64,000 bases of DNA. Origin: Rhodopseudomonas rhenobacensis (GTDB taxonomy: Bacteria > Pseudomonadota > Alphaproteobacteria > Rhizobiales > Xanthobacteraceae). Both the position numbers and the translations under genes were made by a program. Positions 42,359 to 51,979 of the stretch are shown here, piece by piece (position 1 is the stretch's first letter; each line of letters opens with the position of its first letter). The stretch is from contig NZ_JACHIH010000003.1 in assembly GCF_014203125.1 (NCBI RefSeq), positions 124,001-188,000 of the forward strand. The letters run 5' to 3'. The notes under the pieces were generated by a model. The model worked only from the letters and a program-made list of their open reading frames with translations, ran no database searches and was not told where the DNA came from.

Positions 42359-42850
42359 TTATTTCACTGAAGACTTCATGAACGCGACAAGGCGGATCAC
42401 ATCGCTCGGAACAAGGCGGCCGATCGCGCGGCTCGAGTAAACCGCATTGACGATCGTTCCATCCGGGGCGAGCACAAACCCTGTCGTCTCCAGAAAATGC
42501 CCTCTCGTCGGAACCTGCATGTCGTAGGCCCCGGTCGCACCGATAACCGTCTCGACGTTGGCGGAATGCCCCATCTTGAACGGAATACGATGCTTCCGAA
42601 CGAATTCCGCCGTCGCCGCTTCATCATCGACCGAGAAGGCCACCACTTTGATGCCCGCTTGCGAAAGGGCGTCGGACGCATTCGCAAAGGCCGCCATCTG
42701 CTCGTTGCAGAACGGACACCAATGACCGCGATAGATCAGGATTACGCCGTATGACCCGGCGAGGTCACCCGGCAGGCTCAGGGCCCCGCCGCCCAGGGCG
42801 GGAATTTTGAGGTCGGGGAAGATTTGCCCGTTCTTCAGATGCTGACTCAT
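42359..42850 (-). CDS. Peroxiredoxin/redoxin (AhpC-TSA fold)
   Basis: 163 residues. Thioredoxin fold with YRGHWCPFCNEQMAAF, a CxxC pair as in bacterial peroxiredoxin Q/BCP or thiol-disulfide enzymes, followed by VVAFSVDDEAATAEFVRKH. The ATG at 42850 is chosen over the longer frame to 42898. Divergently transcribed from a TetR gene with strong operators between them; probably induced by an electrophile or oxidant. It reads against the tra/trb operon and sits in an insertion between the CopG-like gene and trbB. Confidence 0.86.
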   Translation of the reverse strand: MSQHLKNGQIFPDLKIPALGGGALSLPGDLAGSYGVILIYRGHWCPFCNEQMAAFANASDALSQAGIKVVAFSVDDEAATAEFVRKHRIPFKMGHSANVETVIGATGAYDMQVPTRGHFLETTGFVLAPDGTIVNAVYSSRAIGRLVPSDVIRLVAFMKSSVK

Positions 42851-42865
42851 GTGTGGCTCCTTGTG

Positions 42866-42924
42866 TCTGGACCAACCAGTCCAGACGTGCAATACCAAAA
42901 ATGGACTGTCCAGTCCATTTTTGG
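42866..42924. promoter_or_regulatory. Two TetR operator palindromes between redoxin and tetR
   Basis: A 30-base palindrome, 42895-42924, has 14-bp arms CCAAAAATGGACTG and CAGTCCATTTTTGG around TC, with perfect symmetry of the arms. A second, TCTGGAC-N6-GTCCAGA, lies at 42866-42885. Both contain GGAC/GTCC. Their position between divergent starts indicates that the TetR protein controls both genes. Confidence 0.8.
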
Positions 42925-42936
42925 ATACAAGGGCCG

Positions 42937-43557
42937 ATGGCTACGAACACAAGACCGATGAAACGCACGCTGACCCCGAGGGGGGCGGCGACCAAGCGGC
43001 GGATTGTCGAAGCAGCCGCCGAATTGATCTACGCGAAGGGGGCGGAGCGCGTCAGTCTCGACGAGGTAATGGAAGCAACTGGCGCAAGTCGGTCTCAGCT
43101 CTATCACTACTTCGCGAACAAAGACGCCCTTGTGCGCGAGGTGATCGAAATTCAGACCACCCGCATACTGGAGGCAAATTCCGGACATCTGGAGCATCTC
43201 GATTCTTTTGAGGCTTTGCGGGTCTGGCGCGACGCGCTGATTGCCGCGAACCGGGCGGGTGGTGTCCGAGGATGTCCGCTAGGCTCGCTCGCCAATGAAC
43301 TCGCGGCACATTCCGAAGAGGCTCGACACCAGCTGGACCAGAGCTTTGCAGCCTGGGGCACGGTCATTGAGAAAGGCTTATGCCGGATGAGGGAACGAGG
43401 ACAAATTAAGGCCAGCGCCAATCCAAAAGCGATGTCCGTGGCTATATTAGCTGCGATCCAGGGCGGCATTCTCCTGTCAAAGACGGCTCGCGACTCGCAG
43501 CCACTGGAGTTGGCGTTGGACATGGCGCTCAACCACCTTGAGCGATTTGCCGCGTAG
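42937..43557 (+). CDS. TetR-family regulator of the redoxin gene
   Basis: 206 residues. HTH: RRIVEAAAELIYAKGAERVSLDEVMEATGASRSQLYHYFANKDALVREVIE. The C-terminal ligand domain includes GGVRGCPLGSLANELAAHSEEARHQLD, typical of the TetR_C regulators of reductase or nitroreductase genes that often contain that Cys. ATG at 42937; a second Met seven codons later. Likely autoregulated through the palindrome 13 bases upstream. Confidence 0.87.
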   Translation: MATNTRPMKRTLTPRGAATKRRIVEAAAELIYAKGAERVSLDEVMEATGASRSQLYHYFANKDALVREVIEIQTTRILEANSGHLEHLDSFEALRVWRDALIAANRAGGVRGCPLGSLANELAAHSEEARHQLDQSFAAWGTVIEKGLCRMRERGQIKASANPKAMSVAILAAIQGGILLSKTARDSQPLELALDMALNHLERFAA

Positions 43558-43594
43558 CCGCTCGCCGGCGACAGTGAGGCCGCTTCGCACCCGG

Positions 43595-43646
43595 CAAGTA
43601 TTTTTTCTCTGCTTTACGCTCGGCCACTACGCCGAATGAATACTTG
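43595..43646 (+). repeat. Inverted repeat between the TetR gene and trbB
   Basis: CAAGTATT (43595-43602) and AATACTTG (43639-43646) form an 8-bp inverted repeat with a 36-base spacer, the left arm followed by a TTTTTT run. It may be a terminator for the TetR gene or part of the native trbB leader that the insertion displaced. Confidence 0.4.
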
Positions 43647-43712
43647 TTGAAGCGCCCCATTTCTTACCTCTTCTAATCGTCCCCGTTGCTAGTCGCGTCT
43701 CGCGATTGGCCA

Positions 43713-44726
43713 ATGACGGGGACGATCGTGGCGGTCACACCACTCCATTCCGAGGCCTTCTCCCGCGGTGCGCGCATGCTGCGCACCGCGCTCGGTCCCG
43801 CCATCGCGACCTTCCTCGAAGACCCGTCGATCGTCGAGGTGATGCTCAACCCCGACGGCCGGCTCTGGATCGACCGGCTGTCGGGAGGCCTGGAGGATAG
43901 CGGCCGCACGATGTCCGCCGCCGACGGCGAGCGGATCGTGCGCCTGGTGGCGCACCATGTCGGCGCGGAGGTCCATGCCGACAAACCGCGTGTCTCGGCC
44001 GAGCTGCCCGAGACGGGAGAGCGGTTCGAGGGGTTGTTGCCCCCAGTGGTGGCTGCGCCGGCCTTTGCGATCCGCAAGCCCGCCGTCGCCGTCTTCACCC
44101 TCGACGACTATGTCGCCGCCGGCATCATGCTGGCCGGCCAGGCCGCGGCGCTCCGCACCGCTGTGGCAGATCGCAAGAACATCCTCGTCGCCGGCGGCAC
44201 CTCGACCGGCAAGACCACGCTCACCAACGCCCTCCTGGCCGAGATCGCCGGCACCACCGACCGGGTGGTGCTGATCGAAGATACCCGGGAGCTGCAGTGC
44301 CGTGCCCTCAACCTCGTCGCACTACGCACCAAGGATGGGGTCGCCTCGCTCTCCGACCTCGTCCGCTCCTCGCTGCGCTTGCGGCCCGACCGCATCCCGA
44401 TCGGCGAGGTGCGTGGCGCTGAGGCGCTGGACCTCTTGAAGGCGTGGGGCACCGGACATCCCGGCGGCATCGGCACGATCCACGCCGGCACCGCGCTCGG
44501 AGCGCTGCGGCGCCTCGAACAGCTCATCCAGGAAGCCGTCGTCACCGTCCCCAGGGCGCTGATCGCTGAGACGATCGATCTCGTCGCGGTGCTGCGCGGC
44601 CGCGGCAGCGAACGCCGCCTTTCCGAACTCGCTCTCGTCGCCGGTCTAGATCCCGCCACCGGCGATTACCGCGTCCAGTCCGCCGGGGCGGGCGGCGACC
44701 CCTTGCCCCTCGGAGACCCATCATGA
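43713..44726 (+). CDS. trbB: TrbB, VirB11-type conjugation ATPase
   Basis: 337 residues. Walker [17 protein letters not shown], Asp box [11 protein letters not shown], Walker [17 protein letters not shown], His box [14 protein letters not shown]. Powers pilus assembly and DNA transfer at the inner membrane. ATG 43713 matches the family start MTGTIVAV. It begins the uninterrupted trb operon; its stop overlaps trbC. Confidence 0.95.
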   Translation: MTGTIVAVTPLHSEAFSRGARMLRTALGPAIATFLEDPSIVEVMLNPDGRLWIDRLSGGLEDSGRTMSAADGERIVRLVAHHVGAEVHADKPRVSAELPETGERFEGLLPPVVAAPAFAIRKPAVAVFTLDDYVAAGIMLAGQAAALRTAVADRKNILVAGGTSTGKTTLTNALLAEIAGTTDRVVLIEDTRELQCRALNLVALRTKDGVASLSDLVRSSLRLRPDRIPIGEVRGAEALDLLKAWGTGHPGGIGTIHAGTALGALRRLEQLIQEAVVTVPRALIAETIDLVAVLRGRGSERRLSELALVAGLDPATGDYRVQSAGAGGDPLPLGDPS

Positions 44727-45064
44727 TCCGCGTTCTCGCTGTCGCTCATTCTTCGCGCCGCCGCCTGGCCGAACTGGTCACACTCGCCACCCTGACGCTC
44801 GCCTTCGCCCCGGCGGCTTACGCCTCCGGCTCCTCCATGCCGTGGGAGACCCCGCTCAACTCCATCCTGGAGTCGGTGCAGGGGCCCGTCGCGAAGATCA
44901 TCTCGGTGATCATCATCACGGTGACCGGGCTGACGCTGGCCTTTGGCGACACCTCGGGCGGCTTCCGCCGGCTGATCCAGATCGTCTTCGGCCTCTCGAT
45001 CGCCTTCGCCGCGTCGAGCTTCTTCCTGTCCTTCTTCTCCTTCTCCGGCGGGGCGCTGGTCTGA
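44723..45064 (+). CDS. trbC: TrbC, conjugative pilin precursor
   Basis: 113 residues. Signal-like start (LVTLATLTLAFAPAAYASG) and two hydrophobic helices (VAKIISVIIITVTGLTLAFG; RLIQIVFGLSIAFAASSFFLSFF), as in TrbC/VirB2 pilins. Expected to be cleaved and perhaps circularised by the TraF peptidase. Overlaps trbB by 4 bases and shares its stop region with trbD. Confidence 0.92.
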   Translation: MIRVLAVAHSSRRRLAELVTLATLTLAFAPAAYASGSSMPWETPLNSILESVQGPVAKIISVIIITVTGLTLAFGDTSGGFRRLIQIVFGLSIAFAASSFFLSFFSFSGGALV

Positions 45065-45339
45065 TGGCCGCGATCGTCGATCCCGACGTGCCCGGCTTCT
45101 TCGCGCCGGTTCATCGCGCGCTCACCGACCCGATCCTGATGGGCGGCGCGCCGCGGACCGTCGCGATCGCCAACGGCACGCTCGCGGCGGCGATCGCCCT
45201 CGGCCTTCGGCTCTGGATCCCCGGCGCCCTGATCTGGGCGGTGGGTCACGCCGCCGCGGTCTGGGCGGCGAAGCGCGATCCGCAATTCGTCGACGTGGTG
45301 CGCCGGCACCTTCGTTATCCCGCCCATCTCGGCGTCTGA
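45064..45339 (+). CDS. trbD: TrbD, VirB3-like protein
   Basis: 91 residues with one or two membrane segments (TVAIANGTLAAAIALGLRLW; GALIWAVGHAAAVWAA). FFAPVHRALTDPILMGGAPR is the family N-terminus. ATG overlaps the trbC stop. Works with TrbE in the inner-membrane complex. Confidence 0.92.
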   Translation: MAAIVDPDVPGFFAPVHRALTDPILMGGAPRTVAIANGTLAAAIALGLRLWIPGALIWAVGHAAAVWAAKRDPQFVDVVRRHLRYPAHLGV

Positions 45340-45346
45340 GGCTCCT

Positions 45347-47785
45347 ATGCTCAACCTCGCTGAATACCGCAGCCGCCCCGCGACCCTCGCGGACTTCCTA
45401 CCCTGGGCAGCGCTGGTCGAAGAGGGCGTCGTTCTCAACAAGGACGGCTCGTTCCAGCGCACGGCGCGCTTTCGCGGACCGGACCTCGACAGCGCCACGC
45501 CCGCCGAGCTGGTCGGCGTCACCGCTCGCCTCAACAACGCGCTGCGCCGCCTCGGCTCCGGCTGGGCGATCTTCGTCGAGGCGCAGCGGATCGCCGCCCA
45601 GACCTACCCGCACAGCATCTTTCCCGATCCGGCGTCAGCGCTCGTTGATCTCGAGCGGCAGGACGCCTTCGAGGAAGCCGGCGCGCATTTCGAGAGCCGC
45701 TACTACCTCACCTTCGTCTGGCTGCCGCCCGCCGAGGACGCCTCGCGCGTCGAGGGCTGGCTCTACGAGGGCCGCGCCCAGACCGGCGTCGATCCTTGGG
45801 AGTTGCTGCGCGGCTTCGTCGATCGGACCAACCGCGTTATCCAACTGGTCGAGGGCTTCATGCCCGAGGTCGCCTGGCTCGATGACGGCGACACGCTGAC
45901 CTATCTGCACTCGACCATCTCGACGAGGGCGCAGCGCATCCGCGTCCCCGAGACGCCGATGCACCTCGATGCGCTGCTCGCCGATCAACCGCTCGCCGGC
46001 GGCCTCGAGCCGCGCCTCGGCGCCCACCATCTTCGCACGCTCACCGTGGTCGGATTCCCGACGGCGACCCATCCCGGGATCCTCGACGAGCTGAACCGGC
46101 TCGCCTTCCCGTACCGCTGGTCCACGCGGGCGATCCTTCTCGATAAGACTGAAGCGGTGAAGCTGCTGACCAAGATCCGGCGGCAGTGGTTCTCCAAACG
46201 CAAGTCGATCGCCGCCATCGTCAAGGAAGTGATGACCAACGAGGCGTCGACGCTGGTCGACTCCGACGCCGCCAACAAAGCGGCCGACGCGGACCTCGCG
46301 CTTCAGGAGTTGGGCTCGGATGATGTCGGCCAGGCCTACGTCACCGCGACCGTCACGGTCTGGGACGAGGACCCGGGCCTCGCGGCGGAGAAGCTCCGGC
46401 TGGTGGAGAAGGTGATCCAGGGCCGCGACTTCACCTGCATGCCGGAAGGGGTGAATGCGCTGGAGGCCTGGCTCGGGTCCATTCCCGGCCACGCCTATGC
46501 CAACGTCCGCCAGCCACCGGTCTCGACGCTGAACCTGGCGCACATGATCCCGCTCTCGGCGGTCTGGGCCGGGCCGGCGCGTGATGAACACTTTCAGGCG
46601 CCGCCGCTACTCTACGGCAAGACGGAAGGTTCGACGCCGTTTCGGCTCAGCCTCCATGTCGGCGACGTCGGCCACACCCTGATCGTAGGCCCGACCGGTG
46701 CGGGCAAGTCGGTGCTGCTGGCGCTGATGGCGATGCAGTTTCGCCGCTACCACAACAACCAGATTTTCGCCTTCGACTTCGGCGGCTCGATCCGCACCGC
46801 GGCGATCGCCATGGGCGGCGACTGGCACGATCTCGGCGGCAGCCTGTCCGCCGGCTCCGAGCATTCGGTGTCGCTCCAGCCGCTGGCCCGCATCGACGAT
46901 CAGGCCGAGCGCGCCTGGGCGGCGGAGTGGGTGGCCGCGATCCTGGCGAAGGAAGGCGTCACCATCGATCCGACCGCGAAAGAGCATGTCTGGTCGGCGC
47001 TGACCTCCCTGGCATCCTCGCCAGTGCAGGAGCGCACGATCACCGGCCTGGCGGTCCTGCTGCAATCGACAGCGTTGAAGCAAGCGCTGCAACCGTACTG
47101 CGTCGGCGGCGCTTCAGGCCGGCTGCTCGACGCCGAGACCGAACAGCTCGGCTCCGCTCCGGTGCAGGCCTTCGAGACAGAGGGGCTGATCGGGGCCGGC
47201 GCAGCGCCCGCCGTGCTGACCTACCTGTTTCACCGCATCGAGGGTCGCCTCGATGGCCGGCCGACGCTCCTCATCATCGACGAAGGCTGGCTGGTACTCG
47301 ACGATCCGGCCTTCGCCCAGCAGCTTCGCGAATGGCTAAAGACGCTGCGCAAGAAAAACGCATCCGTCGTCTTCGCCACGCAATCGCTGTCGGACATCGA
47401 CGGAAGCAACATCGCGCCGGCCATCGTCGAGAGCTGCCCGACGCGCATCTTCCTGCCGAACGAGCGCGCGATCGAGCCGCAGATCACCGCGATCTATCGC
47501 CGCTTCGGCTTGAACGATCGCCAGATCGAGATCCTCGCCCGCGCCACGCCGAAGCGCGATTACTACTGCCAGTCGCGGCGCGGCAATCGCCTGTTCGAGC
47601 TGGGCCTCGGCCCCGTCGCGCTCGCCTTCTGTGCCGCTTCCTCCAAGGCCGACCACGCGGCGATCGAACGTGTCGTCGCCGAGTACGGCCGTGATGCTTT
47701 CACCCCCGCCTGGCTCGCGGACCACGAACTCCTGTGGGCCGCCGATCTCATTCCCGACCTGACCAACCTGGAGACGTCATCATGA
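45347..47785 (+). CDS. trbE: TrbE, VirB4-type ATPase
   Basis: 812 residues, usual length. N-terminal VirB4 region (LPWAALVEEGVVLNKDGSFQRTARFRG), Walker A VGPTGAGKSVLLALMAMQF, Walker B LLIIDEGWLVLDDPAF, then LKTLRKKNASVVFATQSLSDI. Largest ATPase of the mating channel. Overlaps trbJ by 4 bases. Confidence 0.96.
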   Translation: MLNLAEYRSRPATLADFLPWAALVEEGVVLNKDGSFQRTARFRGPDLDSATPAELVGVTARLNNALRRLGSGWAIFVEAQRIAAQTYPHSIFPDPASALVDLERQDAFEEAGAHFESRYYLTFVWLPPAEDASRVEGWLYEGRAQTGVDPWELLRGFVDRTNRVIQLVEGFMPEVAWLDDGDTLTYLHSTISTRAQRIRVPETPMHLDALLADQPLAGGLEPRLGAHHLRTLTVVGFPTATHPGILDELNRLAFPYRWSTRAILLDKTEAVKLLTKIRRQWFSKRKSIAAIVKEVMTNEASTLVDSDAANKAADADLALQELGSDDVGQAYVTATVTVWDEDPGLAAEKLRLVEKVIQGRDFTCMPEGVNALEAWLGSIPGHAYANVRQPPVSTLNLAHMIPLSAVWAGPARDEHFQAPPLLYGKTEGSTPFRLSLHVGDVGHTLIVGPTGAGKSVLLALMAMQFRRYHNNQIFAFDFGGSIRTAAIAMGGDWHDLGGSLSAGSEHSVSLQPLARIDDQAERAWAAEWVAAILAKEGVTIDPTAKEHVWSALTSLASSPVQERTITGLAVLLQSTALKQALQPYCVGGASGRLLDAETEQLGSAPVQAFETEGLIGAGAAPAVLTYLFHRIEGRLDGRPTLLIIDEGWLVLDDPAFAQQLREWLKTLRKKNASVVFATQSLSDIDGSNIAPAIVESCPTRIFLPNERAIEPQITAIYRRFGLNDRQIEILARATPKRDYYCQSRRGNRLFELGLGPVALAFCAASSKADHAAIERVVAEYGRDAFTPAWLADHELLWAADLIPDLTNLETSS

Positions 47786-48519
47786 TCAAGCTGCGCCATC
47801 TGGCGGCGGCAAGCGCCGTCGTGCTCACCCTGGCCGTCGCCGCGCCGCCAGCGTCGGCGCAGTGGGTCGTCTACGACCCGACCAACTTCAGCCAGAACGT
47901 GCTCACCGCGGCACGCGAACTGCAGCAGATCAACAATCAGATCCAGATGTTGACCAACCAGGCGACGTCGCTGGTCAACCAGGCGCGCAACCTTGCGAAC
48001 CTGCCGATGTCGACGCTGACGCAGCTTCAATCGTCGATCGCCCAGACCCAGTCGCTGCTCGGCCAGGCGCAGAACATCGCCTTCAACGTCCAGCGCATCG
48101 AGCAGGCCTATTCGACGAGCTACGGTTCGGCCGCGGGCACGGGTTCGACCACCGCCATGGTCGCCAACGCGCAGCAGCGCTGGCAGAACTCGGTCGGCGC
48201 CTTCGAGGACAGCCTGAAGGTTCAGGCCGGCGTTGTCGGCAACATTCCGACCAACTCCAGCGCCATGACCTCGCTGGTGTCCGCGAGCCAGAACGCCACG
48301 GGCGCCTTGCAGGCCGCCCAGGCCGGCAACCAGCTCCTGGCGCTGCAATCCCAGCAGCTCTCCGACCTGGTGGCGGTGCTGTCCGCCAAGAGCCGCGCCG
48401 ATGCGCTCGAGCAAGCGCGCAGCGCGGCCGCCGAAGCGCAGGGCCAGCAGAACTACAAGACCTTCTCGACGCGCAGCGGCTATCAGCCCGGCAACGTCAC
48501 CATGTTCAGCGGCAACTGA
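47782..48519 (+). CDS. trbJ: TrbJ, VirB5-like
   Basis: 245 residues. Signal peptide to PPASAQW, then a long Gln/Asn-rich helical coil (ELQQINNQIQMLTNQATSLVNQ; LTQLQSSIAQTQSLLGQAQ), typical of TrbJ/VirB5 minor pilus proteins in the periplasm or at the pilus tip. ATG overlaps the trbE stop. Confidence 0.93.
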   Translation: MIKLRHLAAASAVVLTLAVAAPPASAQWVVYDPTNFSQNVLTAARELQQINNQIQMLTNQATSLVNQARNLANLPMSTLTQLQSSIAQTQSLLGQAQNIAFNVQRIEQAYSTSYGSAAGTGSTTAMVANAQQRWQNSVGAFEDSLKVQAGVVGNIPTNSSAMTSLVSASQNATGALQAAQAGNQLLALQSQQLSDLVAVLSAKSRADALEQARSAAAEAQGQQNYKTFSTRSGYQPGNVTMFSGN

Positions 48520-48528
48520 GGCGCGGTG

Positions 48529-48855
48529 ATGCTGGGACGTTCGGAAATCTTCCGCGCGGCCGCGATCGTCGCCCTGGTGGCGGTTTTCATCGCGACCCTC
48601 GTCGCGGTCAACCGGCGTCCCTCGGCGCCCGCCGTCGAGACGCCTCCGATCATCAATCCAGCATCCGATGACCTTTCGGCCGAGCTGCGCCGTTGCAGCG
48701 CGCTCGGTCCCCAGGATGCCGAAGACCCGCATTGCGGCGCGGTCTGGGAGAAGAACCGCCAGCGCTTCTTCGGCAGGCCGGCGCGGCCGCTGCCGCCACA
48801 AACGCCCCCAGGCACTGCCGCGCCGGCCACGCCTTCTAAGGGAGACGCGCGATGA
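48529..48855 (+). CDS. trbK: TrbK-like entry-exclusion protein (TrbK-alt)
   Basis: 108 residues. One N-terminal membrane segment (AAAIVALVAVFIATLVAV), then LSAELRRCSALGPQDAEDPHCGAVWEKNRQRFF with two Cys, the hallmark of the TrbK-alt family, and a proline-rich tail. Probably blocks transfer between cells already carrying the ICE. GTG precedes the ATG directly; ATG 48529 is used. Confidence 0.88.
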   Translation: MLGRSEIFRAAAIVALVAVFIATLVAVNRRPSAPAVETPPIINPASDDLSAELRRCSALGPQDAEDPHCGAVWEKNRQRFFGRPARPLPPQTPPGTAAPATPSKGDAR

Positions 48856-50216
48856 ACAATGTCGGCGTCATCGACACCTTCCTGAATACGTTCACCACCT
48901 ACATCGATTCCGGCTTCGGCCTGATCAAGGGTGAGGTCGGCTATCTCTCGTCCACGCTGATCGTGATCGACATCACGCTCGCCGGCTTGTTCTGGGCATG
49001 GGGCGCCGACGAAGACATCCTCCAGCGGTTGGTGAAGAAGACCCTCTACATCGGGTTCTTCGCTTTGATCATCAACAACTTCAACAATCTCTCAGCCATC
49101 GTCTTCAACAGCTTCGCCGGCATCGGCCTGAAGGCGGGCGGCTCGTTAATCGGCACCGCCGACTTCCTGCGGCCCGGCAAACTCGCCCAAGTTGGCCTCG
49201 ACGCCGGGCAGCCGCTGCTCGACGCAGCCAACCAGATGATGGGCTTCACCAGCTTCTTCGCAAACTTCGTGCAGATCGCGGTGCTGATGGTGTCGTGGGT
49301 GCTGGTGCTGATCGCCTTCTTCATCCTGGCGGTCCAGCTCTTCGTCACCTTGATCGAGTTCAAGCTGACGACGCTCGCTGGGTTCATCCTCATCCCCTTC
49401 GCGCTCTTCAACAAGACCGCCTTCCTCGCCGAGAAGGTGCTCGGCAATATCGTCGCCTCGGGCGTGAAGGTGATGGTGCTGGCCGTCATCGTCGGCATCG
49501 GCACGGGCCTCTTCTCGCAGTTCACCCAGACCTACGCCGGCGGCCAGCCGACGGTCGAGCAGGCGCTGTCCGTCGTGCTGGCCGCACTCGCCATGCTTGG
49601 CCTCGGTATCTTCGGCCCCGGCATCGCCACGGGCTTGGTCTCCGGTGCGCCGCAGCTCGGCGCGGGCGCCGCTGTCGGCACCGGCCTCGCCGTCGCTGGC
49701 ACGGCGATGGCCGGCGCTGGCGCGCTGGGCCTGGCCGGGAGGGGAGCGATGGCTGCGGCTTCCGGCACGGCCGCGGCCGCGCGCGGTGGCGCGGCCATGG
49801 CTGGCGGGGCGTCCTCTGCTTACAGTCTGGCTTCGGCCGGCCGCTCGGGCGCCTCCGGCGTCGCCGCCGGACTTGGCGGTGTGGGCCGCGCCGCGGCTTC
49901 GGCCGCGACTGGCCCCGTTCGCCGAGCGGCGGCTTCGGCCGCCAGCTCCATGCGCCAAAGCTTTTCCGCCGGCGCCCGCTCCAGCTTCGCCGCCACCGGC
50001 GGTTCCTCGTCCCAGGGCACGGTCGGCGGCGGCAATCCGCCGAGCGGAGCTGCGCCGGCCGGGGGCGGGTCAGCCGACTCCGGGCCGCCCGCCTGGGCAC
50101 AGCGCATGAAGCGCAACCAGTCGATGGTCCACGGCGCGCAGACGGCCGCGCAGGTCCTCAAGTCCGGCGACAGCCATGGCGGCGGCCATTCCGTCGATCT
50201 CTCAGGAGGAGAATAA
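48852..50216 (+). CDS. trbL: TrbL, VirB6-type membrane protein
   Basis: 454 residues. At least five membrane segments in the first 270 residues (for example LYIGFFALIINNFNNLSAIV; VSWVLVLIAFFILAVQLFV), then a Gly/Ala/Ser-rich low-complexity tail of about 150 residues, typical of TrbL. Forms part of the inner-membrane channel. Overlaps the trbK stop by 4 bases. Confidence 0.94.
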   Translation: MNNVGVIDTFLNTFTTYIDSGFGLIKGEVGYLSSTLIVIDITLAGLFWAWGADEDILQRLVKKTLYIGFFALIINNFNNLSAIVFNSFAGIGLKAGGSLIGTADFLRPGKLAQVGLDAGQPLLDAANQMMGFTSFFANFVQIAVLMVSWVLVLIAFFILAVQLFVTLIEFKLTTLAGFILIPFALFNKTAFLAEKVLGNIVASGVKVMVLAVIVGIGTGLFSQFTQTYAGGQPTVEQALSVVLAALAMLGLGIFGPGIATGLVSGAPQLGAGAAVGTGLAVAGTAMAGAGALGLAGRGAMAAASGTAAAARGGAAMAGGASSAYSLASAGRSGASGVAAGLGGVGRAAASAATGPVRRAAASAASSMRQSFSAGARSSFAATGGSSSQGTVGGGNPPSGAAPAGGGSADSGPPAWAQRMKRNQSMVHGAQTAAQVLKSGDSHGGGHSVDLSGGE

Positions 50217-50219
50217 GAG

Positions 50220-50909
50220 ATGGCGCTGTTTCGCCGCCCCACGGTTCGTTACGGTCGGACGCCCGAGCCTGAGACACCGTACCAGCGCGCCGCCCAGGTT
50301 TGGGACGACCGCATCGGCTCGGCCCGGGTGCAGGCCAAGAACTGGCGGCTGATGGCCTTCGGCTCGCTGGCGCTGTCCATGGGCCTCGCCGGCGGTCTCG
50401 TCTGGCAATCGACCCACGGCAGCATCGTCCCTTGGGTCGTGCAGGTCGACAAGCTCGGCCAGGCGCAGGCTGTCGCCCCCGCCGCCGCCGACTACACGCC
50501 AAGCGACCCGCAAATCGCCTGGTATCTCGCCCACTTTGTCCAGATGGTCCGCGCTCTGCCGGCCGATCCGATCATCGTGCGGCAGAACTGGCTGCAGGCC
50601 TACGACTTCACCACCACCTCGGGCTCCCAGGCGCTCAACGACTACGCCCGCGCAAACGACCCGTTCGCCAAGCTCGGCAAGCAGCAGATCGCGATCGACG
50701 TCTCGAGCGTGATCCGCGCCTCGCCCTCGAGCTTCCGGGTCGAATGGGTCGAGCACCGCTATCAGGACGGCGCGCTCGCCGACAACACCCGCTGGACTGC
50801 GATCCTCACCATCGCGATCCAGACGCCGACCTCCGCCGACGTGCTCCGCAAGAACCCGCTCGGCATCTACGTCACCGCAATCAACTGGTCGAAGGAGCTG
50901 GGACAATGA
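50220..50909 (+). CDS. trbF: TrbF, VirB8-type
   Basis: 229 residues. One membrane segment near residue 45 (LMAFGSLALSMGLAGGLVW) and a periplasmic VirB8-like domain with YLAHFVQMVRALPADP, YDFTTTSG and NPLGIYVTAINWSKEL at the end. ATG 3 bases after the trbL stop with AGGAGG upstream. Assembly factor of the mating channel. Confidence 0.94.
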   Translation: MALFRRPTVRYGRTPEPETPYQRAAQVWDDRIGSARVQAKNWRLMAFGSLALSMGLAGGLVWQSTHGSIVPWVVQVDKLGQAQAVAPAAADYTPSDPQIAWYLAHFVQMVRALPADPIIVRQNWLQAYDFTTTSGSQALNDYARANDPFAKLGKQQIAIDVSSVIRASPSSFRVEWVEHRYQDGALADNTRWTAILTIAIQTPTSADVLRKNPLGIYVTAINWSKELGQ

Positions 50910-51979
50910 CCCTGCCGATTTCTAAGGAAGCCGGCGGTCCGGCTTCACGTCTCTCCGCCGTTCAGCAGAACCGGCAGGGCGCAAATGCGGCTTTCCGTAA
51001 AGCCGGCCTCGCGGCTTTGCTGATGTCCGTCACCGCACTCGGCGGCTGCGCGCACAACTTCATCCCGCCCGACATCAACTACGACAGCGCCGTGCCAGCG
51101 AAGCTCGCTTCCGATCCGCCGGCGCCCATCAAGATCGTAGAGCTGCCCAAGCCTCTTCCACTGCCCGGACAACTAAAACCGATCGACGGTGGAAAGCCGA
51201 CGCCGGAAGCCGCTGACCCGACCGTGCGCGTGAACCAGGCCAACGCCGCGGCGCGGATCCAGCCGGTGCGCAACGGCTTCATCAACGCGGTCCAAGTCTA
51301 TCCGTTTTCCGGCGGTGCGCTCTACCAAGTCTATACGGCGCCAGGTCAGATCACCGACATCGCGCTGCAGGAGGGTGAGCAGCTCGTCGGCTCCGGCCCC
51401 GTCGCCGCCGGCGACACCGTGCGCTGGATCATCGGCGATACCGAGAGCGGCGCGGGCGCCACCAAGAAGGTCCACATCCTGGTCAAGCCGACGAGACCGG
51501 ACCTGCTCACCAACCTGGTGATCAACACCGACCGGCGGACCTACCTCCTCGAGCTGCGCTCGACCGAGAAGACCTACATGGCCTCCGTCTCCTGGCAGTA
51601 TCCCGAAGATCAGCTCATCGCGCTTCGGCGGCAGAACCAGGAGGCCGACGCAGCCGCGCCGATTGCCAGCGGCGTCGATCTCGCCTCGATCAACTTCCGT
51701 TATGCAATCCAGGGCGACAACCCGGCCTGGCGTCCGCTGCGCGCCTTCGACGACGGGCACAAGGTCTACATCGAGTTCCCGAGCGGCATCGCCCAAGGCG
51801 AGATGCCGCCGCTGTTCGTCATCGGACCGGCCGGCGGCTCCGAGCTGGTGAACTACCGGGTCAACCGCAACTATTACATCGTCGACCGCTTGTTCGCCGC
51901 CGCCGAATTGCGCCTCGGCGACAAGGATAGCGAGCGGCGCGTGCGCATCGTCCGCACCGACGGAAGGCCGCGGTCATGA
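50906..51979 (+). CDS. trbG: TrbG, VirB9-type
   Basis: 357 residues. Lipobox-like SVTALGGCAHNF near residue 50, so probably a lipoprotein. The VirB9 domain contains GALYQVYTAPGQITDIALQEGE, VRWIIGDTESG and the C-terminal NYRVNRNYYIVDRLFAAAELRLG. Outer-membrane core component with TrbI. ATG overlaps the trbF stop. Confidence 0.94.
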   Translation: MTLPISKEAGGPASRLSAVQQNRQGANAAFRKAGLAALLMSVTALGGCAHNFIPPDINYDSAVPAKLASDPPAPIKIVELPKPLPLPGQLKPIDGGKPTPEAADPTVRVNQANAAARIQPVRNGFINAVQVYPFSGGALYQVYTAPGQITDIALQEGEQLVGSGPVAAGDTVRWIIGDTESGAGATKKVHILVKPTRPDLLTNLVINTDRRTYLLELRSTEKTYMASVSWQYPEDQLIALRRQNQEADAAAPIASGVDLASINFRYAIQGDNPAWRPLRAFDDGHKVYIEFPSGIAQGEMPPLFVIGPAGGSELVNYRVNRNYYIVDRLFAAAELRLGDKDSERRVRIVRTDGRPRS

